Source: an uncultured Ectothiorhodospiraceae bacterium
Lineage (GTDB): Bacteria > Pseudomonadota > Gammaproteobacteria > UBA6429 > Thiohalophilaceae
Reading direction: 5' to 3'
NCBI GenBank assembly: GCA_947260005.1
Contig: CAMYOL010000026.1
Span: forward strand, 62,001 to 126,000
DNA: 64,000 nucleotides
In this document: piece after piece, positions 1 through 9,295 of the stretch
Layout of the letters: every line of letters starts with the position of its first letter
Position numbering within the stretch: the first letter of the stretch is position 1
Position numbers and translations under genes: made by a program
Notes under the pieces: model-generated
What the model saw: the letters and a program-made list of their open reading frames with translations, nothing else
Database searches by the model: none
What the model was told of the DNA's origin: nothing

Positions 1-123
1 CCAAAATGTTTGATAACGAAATGATGCAAATGTATAAACGGCTGGAATTACAATCATCACAATGAGTGAGATGATTATAGCTGTCCATAAGGTTATTTTT
101 TTTAGTTGAACTATGTCATCCAA
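1..123 (-). CDS. N-terminus of a membrane protein (probable sensor), truncated by window edge
   Basis: Reverse-strand open frame from a TTG just downstream of the PstS-like stop: LDDIVQLKKITLWTAIIISLIVIVIPAVYTFASFRYQTFW, a cytoplasmic stub plus TM helix typical of sensor/GGDEF proteins. Rest lies outside the window. Confidence 0.4.
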   Translation of the reverse strand, partial: MDDIVQLKKITLWTAIIISLIVMIVIPAVYTFASFRYQTFW

Positions 124-134
124 GTAAAGTAACC

Positions 135-983
135 TTATAGCGAGAAATGAATGGCCTTGTGCCCGGTCCGTTCAAGGATGTTTTTACCTTCTTTAGAGGT
201 CAGGAATTTAATAAATTTAGTAACAACCTCATTACTATCTTTCGATATAACGATGTAGAGATCTTTGACTAAACTGTAGTGCCCATTGGTGATGCTCTCG
301 ATTGAAGGCGTAATACCATTAAGTTTAAGACTTTTTAACGGTCGTTGCTCGGCAATGATTAATGAAAGCGTACTGGTGCCAATCGCACCTGGCACGGATG
401 CTATTTTGTCAGCGCTATTTTGATCCGTTGTTGCGATCGGAACACCACGTCTCTGGTAGGCTTGTTGCAAAGGTTCGATCATCCAGGGTAAGTGCTTTTC
501 AACTAGCAATGTATCAGAATCAGATTTAGGTCTTAAAATTGGCCGAGCGACTGTGCCGTCAGGCCAATACGGTGATTTACCAGAATAGATATCTTTCAAC
601 TGTGTCGACGTGATACCGTCTGTTGGATTTTTTCTTGCGGCTGCAAAGACCAGCGGAGTCTGGGCATATTTAAACGCTCGTATAGATGGTGTTTGTTCTT
701 TTGGTTTTAAAGGACGTGAGGTGATCGCGATATCTAATTTACCTGCCTGCAAGGCTTTTACTCCACCACTGCTGCCCAGGCTTGGCGGTATTTCAATCGC
801 CAGGTTATTTTGTGTGGCAGAAAAGATATCAGCCAACTGTCTGATTGTTGCGAGATCAGTTCCGCTACCGCCAATTCGGAGTGTCGTTTCGGCTAAGGTA
901 CTTGTTGAAACGGTTGTCAGGGCAATAGTAGTTGAATATCCCAGCACTAAAAATCTGGATAAAAGCCAGTTTAATCGATGCAT
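135..983 (-). CDS. PstS-like phosphate/anion ABC transporter substrate-binding protein
   Basis: 282 aa with signal peptide; LRIGGSGTDLATIRQLADIF, GSSGGVKALQAGKLDIAITSRPLKP and C-terminal FIKFLTSKEGKNILERTGH are PBP-like/PstS-type motifs. Confidence 0.75.
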   Translation of the reverse strand: MHRLNWLLSRFLVLGYSTTIALTTVSTSTLAETTLRIGGSGTDLATIRQLADIFSATQNNLAIEIPPSLGSSGGVKALQAGKLDIAITSRPLKPKEQTPSIRAFKYAQTPLVFAAARKNPTDGITSTQLKDIYSGKSPYWPDGTVARPILRPKSDSDTLLVEKHLPWMIEPLQQAYQRRGVPIATTDQNSADKIASVPGAIGTSTLSLIIAEQRPLKSLKLNGITPSIESITNGHYSLVKDLYIVISKDSNEVVTKFIKFLTSKEGKNILERTGHKAIHFSL

Positions 984-1248
984 TGTACGATCACCTTTGC
1001 AAAATAATTAAAGTAACTTATTGATTTAATTAAATTAATGTTTTTGTTGTTTAAACGCTACACTATAATTATCGGCATTAATATGAAAGACTTAATGCGT
1101 TGCGTGAAAGAAAAAGTATAGCATTTGACAACATAACTCTTAAATTCTGTGGATACAGTTCGTAACAACAGCCTCAGGCATATTCTCAAGATTAGTAAAT
1201 TTATTAAAATAAAATGAAGAAAAATAACTTTGATATATTTGCGAATTA

Positions 1249-2607
1249 ATGGAAATGATAAAGCGCGTAACTAATTTGCTCCAGGATTCCTGGCAAGGGT
1301 TTTGTCGTGCCGTCGTCGCTGTTTTTTACCGCAATATTGAAATCGATGGTCTGCAGTATTTTCCCATGAACGGATCGGTCTTACTGTGCGCCAACCATGC
1401 CAATGCCCTTGCAGATGCGGTGATCATACAAGCGGTCATTCCACGGCTGTTGCATCCTATTGCGCGCAGTGGTTTGTTTAAAAATTGGTTACTTAAACCC
1501 TTTATGTTGACCATGCAAGCGGTACCAGTCTACCGGCGACAGGATAATGAAGCCAGTACGAAGGAAAATGTTGGCACTTTCCAGCGATGTTATGACATGT
1601 TAGGGCAAGGTGAAGTGATACTCATTTTCCCGGAAGGGCAGAGTCACTCGGATCCATGTTTACGCCCTATCAAATCCGGCGCAGCAAGAATGATCCTGGG
1701 TTGTTATAAGCAGGGGATACCACTCACTGTGCTACCCATTGGTTTGACTTTCTCTAACAAAGGTAAATTTCGTAGTAACCTGTTTATAAAAATAGGTGAA
1801 CCTGTTGATTTGGCTTCCGCAAATGACGGAGCTGGTAATGAAGTACGCCAACTTACAGCTGATATACAACATTCTATTGAGTCTGTCACGATCAATGTAG
1901 AAGAGTCAGAAGATCTTGATTTTCTGAAACGTGTAGAACGATTTTTTGCCATGCGTCATGGAAAGTATCGACATCGTAGTATGGCATTACGCTTTCGGGC
2001 ATTGCAGAAAATTAATCATGCCTATCTCCAGCTGCGAAAACATGCACCCGAACAAGTAATCGAGCTTAAACATAGGCTACATCAATTTGAGCGTTTATGT
2101 CACACATGGAGAATCAATGCATATCACGTAACAATCCACTATACACCATCAGTGGTAACGAGATTTATATTACACAGCCTTACTATATTACTTGTGATAT
2201 TACCTATAGGAATTTGGGGCATCATTAATAGTTACATTCCCTTTGTCTTGACTCGCAACTTTGCCAGGTTAATCTCCAAAGGTACCGATCAATATGATAC
2301 CGCCAAGATGGTATTTGGTTTGGTTTTGTTTCCCTTGTTTTGGGCGGGGCAAATTTGGTGGCTAGCCTTACAGATAAATATATTGATCTTAGGAATGTAT
2401 ATCATCAGTTTACCGCTATCTGCTGCAGCTGCGTTGTACTTGCGTCGGGAACGTCAACGTATCTGGGATAATCTTCGTGTCTTTTTCCTGTTTGTGCGTA
2501 AGCGTAAATTAAAAAGTTATTTGGAAAATAGACGGCAGGAACTCGAACGTGAACTCGCAAGGCTTGTTCGTATTGCTAAACAGATTAAACTTTCAAAGCC
2601 TGGTTAG
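1249..2607 (+). CDS. PlsC-family 1-acyl-glycerol-3-phosphate/lysophospholipid acyltransferase with C-terminal TM region
   Basis: 452 aa; NHANALAD (H-X5-D variant), FPEGQSHSDP, VPVYRRQD acyltransferase motifs; hydrophobic C-terminal half. Confidence 0.85.
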   Translation: MEMIKRVTNLLQDSWQGFCRAVVAVFYRNIEIDGLQYFPMNGSVLLCANHANALADAVIIQAVIPRLLHPIARSGLFKNWLLKPFMLTMQAVPVYRRQDNEASTKENVGTFQRCYDMLGQGEVILIFPEGQSHSDPCLRPIKSGAARMILGCYKQGIPLTVLPIGLTFSNKGKFRSNLFIKIGEPVDLASANDGAGNEVRQLTADIQHSIESVTINVEESEDLDFLKRVERFFAMRHGKYRHRSMALRFRALQKINHAYLQLRKHAPEQVIELKHRLHQFERLCHTWRINAYHVTIHYTPSVVTRFILHSLTILLVILPIGIWGIINSYIPFVLTRNFARLISKGTDQYDTAKMVFGLVLFPLFWAGQIWWLALQINILILGMYIISLPLSAAAALYLRRERQRIWDNLRVFFLFVRKRKLKSYLENRRQELERELARLVRIAKQIKLSKPG

Positions 2608-2756
2608 ATTATTTAAAGATAAGAAATACAATATAATATTATACTTAGCTGATACTAGAGTTATTTCACTTCATTTTTGTCCATTCCTATAAATAGACAG
2701 GTACCTTTTATTATTATTATAGTTCGTTTAACCTGGTCCGGTTCTGATGAACGATC

Positions 2757-4172
2757 TTAGGGGGCCTCAAAGGCACCGATACTGGGAGGTGTGTTATACG
2801 CACCCCGATCATAATCGCCGACAAGCCCTCGAGGTACGTCTCGACCCTGACCGACTGCAGGACTACTCGCTGGTATACGGTAATCCACACCAAGATTTGG
2901 ATTCTGTTGTACGATAGGATTTGATTCCGGCGGAATACCCCCGCCGTAGCTGGGGCCGGAAAAATTATTGTTATCCATGGCATACCATAGATTTGATCCG
3001 AAAGTGAAAGTCGCAGGATTAGTATCTGCACCAACATTAACGAAAGTGGAAACCTGACTGGTATTGAACACGATAATATTATTGATATAGTAACCATTTA
3101 TACCCGCCGTACGAGAAGTATTTTCCTCGAGAATACGAGCAATATATTGTTGCGGTTCAATAACGGTATTATTCGCAAACACACAGGTATCACAGCCGAC
3201 AAACGCGACCGGAGCTGAGCCAGGTCGAATAAAAATATTGGCGATGATCTGAATTTGACTACCTTCATATGTGGCATTCAGTGGACGAAAGTAAGGTGTT
3301 CCTGTTGAGCCACCCGCATTAATAGCGCGCTGGCCAATATCAACAAAACGGTTCCCGTGGATGAGAATATTAGCAGTACCACCTTTGGTATTCATGGCAT
3401 TAACTGGCATATCGTGAAAGTAGTTGCCAGTGATGATGCCATCGTGACTACCGACCATATCGATGGCTTCACCGGCATTACAGTTTTCGAATTCACTAGA
3501 CTCTATATAAAAGTTATCGACGCCAGAAAGTTTTAAACAGTCATTGTTACTTCCATTGCCGACATTTCTGATATGTATATTACGTAACACGATATATTCA
3601 CTGGGCGTAACATAATCGCCACCGTCATCAATATTGATGCCGTGCGGGAAGGTGTTTTGAATGGTGAGTCCATCAATGACCAGATAACGTGCGTCTATCA
3701 GGTGTAGCGCCATTTCTGAATTATTACCATCTATGGTGACGACGCCATTTGCAACCAGTGCGATGGGTGCCTGGTCAGTTCCGTGCAAATTAGTGAAGGT
3801 TCCGATCGGGGCATAGTTACCAGCGGCTATATTAATGCGTGTTCCCGGCATTGCATTCAATAATGCATCGCGAATGTTGTTGTACGGTAAAGATTGGCTG
3901 CCGTCACCCCCTGCTGCTGCCGTGCTTGAGACAAAGGCTTCATTTTGGTAAGTAATATTTAGATCAAAGGCCTGCGGGAAACCAGTTGCAGGTGGTGGTG
4001 TAGGTTCTGGCGCAGGTTCTGGTTCTGGCGGTTGAGGAGGAGGCGTGTTATTAGTATTCTCTTCATTATCCGGTGTCGGTGTATTCTCATCACCACCTCC
4101 ACAACCGGACAAGCCAGCCATTATAAATAGAGTAATAAAAACGTAGATTAATTGTTTGAGATAGATTATCAC
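2757..4172 (-). CDS. Lipoprotein with right-handed parallel beta-helix domain
   Basis: 471 aa; lipobox LSGCGG, Pro-rich linker, repeated beta-helix rungs (IDGLTIQNTFPHGINI, GIITGNYFHDMPVNAM, ILIHGNRFVDIGQRAI). Confidence 0.8.
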   Translation of the reverse strand: MIIYLKQLIYVFITLFIMAGLSGCGGGDENTPTPDNEENTNNTPPPQPPEPEPAPEPTPPPATGFPQAFDLNITYQNEAFVSSTAAAGGDGSQSLPYNNIRDALLNAMPGTRINIAAGNYAPIGTFTNLHGTDQAPIALVANGVVTIDGNNSEMALHLIDARYLVIDGLTIQNTFPHGINIDDGGDYVTPSEYIVLRNIHIRNVGNGSNNDCLKLSGVDNFYIESSEFENCNAGEAIDMVGSHDGIITGNYFHDMPVNAMNTKGGTANILIHGNRFVDIGQRAINAGGSTGTPYFRPLNATYEGSQIQIIANIFIRPGSAPVAFVGCDTCVFANNTVIEPQQYIARILEENTSRTAGINGYYINNIIVFNTSQVSTFVNVGADTNPATFTFGSNLWYAMDNNNFSGPSYGGGIPPESNPIVQQNPNLGVDYRIPASSPAVGQGRDVPRGLVGDYDRGAYNTPPSIGAFEAP

Positions 4173-4428
4173 GACAGGTTATTTTCTTAGGTTAGTAATA
4201 ATATTGTATTTTTACACATTCGAGTATATTAATGGATTAGTAAACTAATTTTATGCATTTGTTTCTGATCTGCCAACCGATCCACAATAGTGTTTTAGTA
4301 AAGGTAAATATTGTGAAATACATCACATTAGATACTACTAACTAAGAGCTAGTAAAAATATAAGCTGTAGCACACATTCAGATTAAACATGTTAACCTAG
4401 TTAGCATAAATTACAGGGAGGAGCGGAT

Positions 4429-4896
4429 GTGATAAAACTGAACGTCAACGGTACGGTGCATACCCTTGATATAGATAATGATATACCGCTACTCTGGGTA
4501 TTACGCGAACAACTTGGGTTGACGGGCACCAAGTACAGTTGTGGTATAGGCAACTGCGGTTCCTGCACGGTACATATAAATGGTGAGGCCGTACGTGCGT
4601 GTGTTATTCCAGTGTCTTCACTCGATTCATCCAAGCAGATAGTGACTATTGAAGCTCTGTCTGAGGATAATCGTCATCCTCTACAACAGGCATGGAAAAA
4701 ACTTGATGTCCCACAGTGTGGGTACTGTCAGTCAGGCATGCTCATGAGCGCCGCCGCGCTGTTGAATAAAATTCCACGTCCCAGTGATGAGGATATCGAT
4801 GCCAATATTACGAACATCTGTCGATGTGGCACTTTCAACCGGGTAAGACAGGGTATTCATCTGGCTGCCGACATTAACAAGCGCGGGAGGACATGA
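4429..4896 (+). CDS. iorA: (2Fe-2S)-binding subunit of a molybdenum hydroxylase (isoquinoline 1-oxidoreductase alpha-like)
   Basis: 155 aa; GTKYSCGIGNCGSCTVHINGEAVRAC and CGYCQSGMLMSAAALL...CRCGTFNRVRQGI, i.e. both [2Fe-2S] motifs. Confidence 0.9.
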   Translation: MIKLNVNGTVHTLDIDNDIPLLWVLREQLGLTGTKYSCGIGNCGSCTVHINGEAVRACVIPVSSLDSSKQIVTIEALSEDNRHPLQQAWKKLDVPQCGYCQSGMLMSAAALLNKIPRPSDEDIDANITNICRCGTFNRVRQGIHLAADINKRGRT

Positions 4897-7118
4897 TGAA
4901 AAAAGAAATCATCAACGTTTCACGCCGCGACTTTCTTATTACGACGGGCAAAGCTGGTGCAGGCATGAGCCTTGGTTTTTATTTATCAGGTTGTCGTGAA
5001 AATATTTCCAATGAAGCACCCACAAGTCTAATGGCTGCGGCAACAGAAAAACTTGCGCAAGTCCCGGAAGTCAATGCATGGGTGGTGATTCAACCAGATG
5101 ACACCGTGATTATTCGTATTGCGCGCTCGGAAATGGGGCAGGGTACGTTGACTGGGCTGGCACAAATGGTAGCGGAAGAACTCGAGTGTGATTGGTCAAA
5201 GGTCACCACGGAATATCCTACTCCCGGTCAAAATATAGCGCGAGATAATGTATGGCGTGATTTCGCTACCGGTGGCAGTTTTGGTATTCGTGGTAGTCAT
5301 CAGTATGTCCGCAAGGGTGGTGCAGTCGCCCGCCACATGTTGCTTGAAGCGGCGGCAGAACAATGGGGTGTCGAGATGGCTGAATGTAAGGTGGCCAACA
5401 GTGTGATTACTCATGTTCCAAGTGGCCGTACGATAACTTATGGTAATGTTGCGGCAGCAGCGGCTGAGTTGTTTCCACCTGAGCAGATAGAACTCAAAGA
5501 TCCTAAAGACTGGCAACTTATTGGCAAACCGGTCCACCGTCTGGATACGGATGACAAACTCAATGGCAAACAGATCTTTGCGGCCGATCTGACTTTACCT
5601 GACATGTTAAATGCCAGCATCAAGGCATGCCCGGTTTTTGGAGGCAAGCTCAAAACGTTTGATGAAACCAAAGTAAGCAACATGCCGGGTGTACGCAAGG
5701 TAGTGGCGGTTCATGATGATGCCGTTGCCGTTGTGGCTGATACCTGGTGGCAGGCAAAGAAGGCATTGGATGCGTTACCCATTACCTGGAGCAAGGGACC
5801 CAATACGAATGTGAATAGTGCCTCCATCGACAAAATGTTGGATGAAGGTTTGACTTCGAAAGAAAATGTATTTGTGGGTAATCAGATTGGTGATGTTAGC
5901 AAAGCACTTGAAGGTGCTGCGAAAGTTGTGGAAGCGACTTATCGTTATCCATTTCAAAATCATGCCACGATGGAACCGATGAACGCGACGGCACTTTGGA
6001 CCAAAGACAAATGCGAAGTCTGGTGCCCGACGCAAAACGGCACGGCTTCATTACACGCGGCTGCCGATGCTGCGGGTTTACCGGTTAGCCAGTGTGATGT
6101 CTACAAGATTCATCTGGGGGGTGGTTTTGGTCGTCGTGGTGCGTTTCAGGACTATGTGAAGCAGGTGGTCGCCATTGCCAAACAGTTACCAGGCATACCG
6201 GTTAAACTACTTTGGACTCGAGAAGAAGATATGGCTCATGGTCATTATCACCCCATCACTAAATGTAAAATGCGGGGAGGCCTGGACGATAAAGGTAACT
6301 TAACCGGTTTGCATGTGCGAATTTCCGGCCAATCCATTCTCGCTGCGGTGAATCCCGGCTGGATGACCAATGGTGCTGACATGTTCACCTTTCAGGGTAT
6401 GTTACCGAAAGGTGATCATAGTATCAGCTACACGGTACCGAATTTGCTGGTTGATCATGCCATGCGTAATCCACCGGTACCTCCCGGCTTCTGGCGTGGG
6501 GTGAACATAAACCAGAATGCTATTTATATGGAATCTTTTATCGACGAACTGGCACATGCTGCCGGAAAAGATCCCTTGACGTTTCGACAAAAGTTAATGG
6601 TAAAGCATCCTGAAGGTTTAGCGGTTCTAAATGCCGTGGCAGAACAAGCCGGTTGGGGTAAGCCAGCAGAAAAAGGTGTGTATCGAGGGCTGTCTGTATG
6701 CAAAGCCTTTGCCAGTCATATTGCAGCCTGTGCAGAAGTGTCAGTCAATGAAAAAGGAAAATTAAAAATTCATCGCATTGTTGCGGCGACGGATCCCGGC
6801 TATGCTGTAAATCCTCAACAGATTGAAGCACAGGTGGAAGGTTCATTTGTTTATGGTTTATCCGCATTACTTTATGGCGAATGTACGATTAAAGATGGTG
6901 CGGTTGAGCAAAGTAATTTTCATGATTATGGTTCAATGCGAATCAATGAGATGCCAAAAGTTGAAGTTATTGTTATGCCGTCGGGTGGCTTCTGGGGTGG
7001 TGTAGGGGAACCCACCATTGCTGTGGCCGCTCCAGCCGTGTTGAATGCCATTTTTGCGGCAACGGGTAAACGAATACGTCATTTCCCATTACAAGGAACT
7101 AACCTGTTAGCGAGTTAA
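4893..7118 (+). CDS. iorB: Xanthine dehydrogenase-family molybdopterin-binding subunit (IorB-like), Tat signal plus lipobox-like motif
   Basis: 741 aa; SRRDFL Tat motif and YLSGC; ARSEMGQGTLTGLAQMVAEEL, HLGGGFGRRG, GFWGGVGEPTIAVAAPAVLNAIFAATG. ATGA overlap with upstream gene. Confidence 0.92.
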   Translation: MMKKEIINVSRRDFLITTGKAGAGMSLGFYLSGCRENISNEAPTSLMAAATEKLAQVPEVNAWVVIQPDDTVIIRIARSEMGQGTLTGLAQMVAEELECDWSKVTTEYPTPGQNIARDNVWRDFATGGSFGIRGSHQYVRKGGAVARHMLLEAAAEQWGVEMAECKVANSVITHVPSGRTITYGNVAAAAAELFPPEQIELKDPKDWQLIGKPVHRLDTDDKLNGKQIFAADLTLPDMLNASIKACPVFGGKLKTFDETKVSNMPGVRKVVAVHDDAVAVVADTWWQAKKALDALPITWSKGPNTNVNSASIDKMLDEGLTSKENVFVGNQIGDVSKALEGAAKVVEATYRYPFQNHATMEPMNATALWTKDKCEVWCPTQNGTASLHAAADAAGLPVSQCDVYKIHLGGGFGRRGAFQDYVKQVVAIAKQLPGIPVKLLWTREEDMAHGHYHPITKCKMRGGLDDKGNLTGLHVRISGQSILAAVNPGWMTNGADMFTFQGMLPKGDHSISYTVPNLLVDHAMRNPPVPPGFWRGVNINQNAIYMESFIDELAHAAGKDPLTFRQKLMVKHPEGLAVLNAVAEQAGWGKPAEKGVYRGLSVCKAFASHIAACAEVSVNEKGKLKIHRIVAATDPGYAVNPQQIEAQVEGSFVYGLSALLYGECTIKDGAVEQSNFHDYGSMRINEMPKVEVIVMPSGGFWGGVGEPTIAVAAPAVLNAIFAATGKRIRHFPLQGTNLLAS

Positions 7119-7121
7119 TCG

Positions 7122-8102
7122 ATGCCACTTTACGGAACTGATCTGGAAATATTGCAGACCGCTCGCCAATGGTTACAGCAGGGACTTGAAGTTACATTGG
7201 TCACTGTCTTAAAGACCTGGGGATCATCCCCGCGTCCACCGGGATCGCTCATGATCATGCATCGTGATGGTGTGGTGTGCGGTTCAGTATCGGGCGGCTG
7301 CGTTGAAGAAGATCTGTTGCAACGTTATGTTAATCATCAACTCAGTGACAATTATCCTACGCGTCTTAATTATGGTGTTAATCGTGATGAAGCGACACGT
7401 TTTGGATTACCGTGTGGAGGCCGTCTCGAGCTGCTTGTTGAACAGTTAGATAATCTTGGGCAACTTGAGCAATTACTGGATGCTATGCAGCAGAAAAAAT
7501 TAACTGCACGTCACGTGGATCTGCAATCAGGTCAAGTCTTACTGGAAAAAGCCAGAACTGAACATGATTTTGCTTACACTAATATATATGTACGTAAAAT
7601 CTTTGGGCCGCAATGGTATATGTTATTGATCGGTGCCGGTCATCTTTCACAGTATGTTTCGCAAATGGCATTAATGCTTGGTTATCAGGTGATCGTATGC
7701 GACCCTCGCGAGGAATATGCGCAAGCCTGGCAGGTCGAAGGGACTGAACTAACGACAATTATGCCGGATGACGCGGTACAGAAATATTCCCGACAACCGC
7801 GTAGTATTGTGCTTGCATTGACACATGATCCTAAATTAGATGATATGGCCTTACTTGAGGCATTAGAGTCGCCTGCTTTCTATGTTGGTGCGATTGGCTC
7901 ACAGCGTAATTGTGACTTACGCCGTCAGAGATTAACAGAGTTAGGTCTATCAACCGATCAGTTGCAACGTTTACATGCCCCGGTGGGTTTATCCATTGGG
8001 AGTCATACTCCCCCAGAAATCGCCGTGTCTATTCTTGCAGAAATCACTTTACACCGTAATATACTGGATCAATCCGAAAAACAGACAATCAGTATTGTAT
8101 GA
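7122..8102 (+). CDS. XdhC-family molybdenum hydroxylase maturation factor
   Basis: 326 aa; LVTVLKTWGSSPRPPGSLMIMHRDGVVCGSVSGGCVEEDL; Rossmann motif LLIGAGHLSQYV; YVGAIGSQRN. Confidence 0.92.
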   Translation: MPLYGTDLEILQTARQWLQQGLEVTLVTVLKTWGSSPRPPGSLMIMHRDGVVCGSVSGGCVEEDLLQRYVNHQLSDNYPTRLNYGVNRDEATRFGLPCGGRLELLVEQLDNLGQLEQLLDAMQQKKLTARHVDLQSGQVLLEKARTEHDFAYTNIYVRKIFGPQWYMLLIGAGHLSQYVSQMALMLGYQVIVCDPREEYAQAWQVEGTELTTIMPDDAVQKYSRQPRSIVLALTHDPKLDDMALLEALESPAFYVGAIGSQRNCDLRRQRLTELGLSTDQLQRLHAPVGLSIGSHTPPEIAVSILAEITLHRNILDQSEKQTISIV

Positions 8103-8680
8103 GTAATCGACCGGTCGGAATATTACTTGCAGCTGGGCAGAGTAGTCGTTTTGGTACCAATAAACTGCTACATCCTGTCTTCGATGATATACCGATGTTA
8201 TTTGCGTCAGCACAAACGCTGGTAAGTGTAATATCTAAAGTAGTTGTTGTCATTAACCCTGGATTAACTCAATTCACACCTCAACTAGAAGAGTTGGGTT
8301 TGACGGTTGTTGTCAATGAACATTTTGAGACTGGAATGGGCAGCAGCATCGCATGTGGAGTTCGGGCCAGCGAAAATGTCCCTGGATTTAACTCGGGATG
8401 GTTAATTGCCCTGGCCGATATGCCGTATATTAAACCTGAAACGATTTCGTTGCTGGTTGCTAAAATGAACGATGGGGCTGATATTGTTGCCCCGGAATTC
8501 GAACAGCAACGAGGACATCCAGTCGGGTTTAGCCATCGCTATTTGAGTGAATTGATCGGATTAAGTGACGATATTGGCGCTCGACATATTATTAACAAGC
8601 ATCAGGATAATTTAGAATTAGTTTCAGTCATAGATGGAGGGGTAATCAAAGATATCGATTTCGCGAGTGAACTAATCTAA
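8099..8680 (+). CDS. MobA/MocA-like nucleotidyltransferase (molybdenum cofactor cytidylyltransferase-like)
   Basis: 193 aa; GILLAAGQSSRFGTNKLL, GMGSSIACGVRA, LADMPYIKPETI; ATGA overlap with xdhC-like gene. Confidence 0.88.
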   Translation: MSNRPVGILLAAGQSSRFGTNKLLHPVFDDIPMLFASAQTLVSVISKVVVVINPGLTQFTPQLEELGLTVVVNEHFETGMGSSIACGVRASENVPGFNSGWLIALADMPYIKPETISLLVAKMNDGADIVAPEFEQQRGHPVGFSHRYLSELIGLSDDIGARHIINKHQDNLELVSVIDGGVIKDIDFASELI

Positions 8681-8725
8681 GTTCGAATTGTATCGGTTCG
8701 AATTATATCGGTTCGAATTATATCG
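8681..8725 (+). repeat. Three tandem 15-bp direct repeats (gttcgaatt[g/a]tatcg)
   Basis: gttcgaattgtatcg / gttcgaattatatcg / gttcgaattatatcg read directly, followed by a partial unit gctcgag. Confidence 0.9.
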
Positions 8726-8731
8726 GCTCGA

Positions 8732-8976
8732 GATGTGTTGATGATTCCAATAGGTGGCAAGACCGCTCATAACACCATGGATGTAGAAGGAGCCGTGCAA
8801 GTCATCACTATGATGCGACTTAAATTAGTCATACCCTGTCATTATAATTGTCCGGTTTTTTCACGAAAACGTATAATCCTGCAGATGATATATTGTTCAA
8901 GCGAGAGGTGGAAAAAACAGGAGCGAAGTGTATTATATTAAATACAGGCAATTCACTTAGTTTATCTAATGAATAG
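8732..8976 (+). pseudogene. 3' remnant of a UPF0173-like MBL-fold metal-dependent hydrolase, with a frameshift
   Basis: Frame 1: DVLMIPIGGKTAHNTMDVEGAVQVITMMRLKLVIPCHYNCPVF. After one missing T in the poly-T the frame becomes (F)TKTYNPADDILFKREVEKTGAKCIILNTGNSLSLSNE*. The N-terminal region is absent. Confidence 0.8.
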
Positions 8977-9295
8977 GCATATTCAAAACTATCAAGCATT
9001 ATCGAGACTCCCCAATCACCATTAAATATTTTGTAAATGTCTTAATCGTGTCCCATAAATGCAACATGCTGAAATGTAGTACTGATTAAGTCATACAAGG
9101 TGAAGGTATTTTATTGAAATCAGTCCTAAGTCACGTTTGAATTGCTATTATTAAACCAGATTTTAAGGATTGGGATGGTAGGGCAGCAGTCGAACTATTT
9201 ACATATTATATATGTGGTTTATTTGAGCGTTCGTTGTCATAGCGCATTTTGGGCTAACTACGCTTGGGATTGAGAAAAAGGTTATCTTATTAATT

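Noticed and set aside
2717-3097. 126-aa minus-strand ORF overlapping the beta-helix gene
   Set aside because: Alternative frame of the supported lipoprotein CDS.
8681-8725. Tandem repeats considered as a CRISPR array
   Set aside because: Units are 15 bp, directly abutting, with no spacers and no cas genes nearby.
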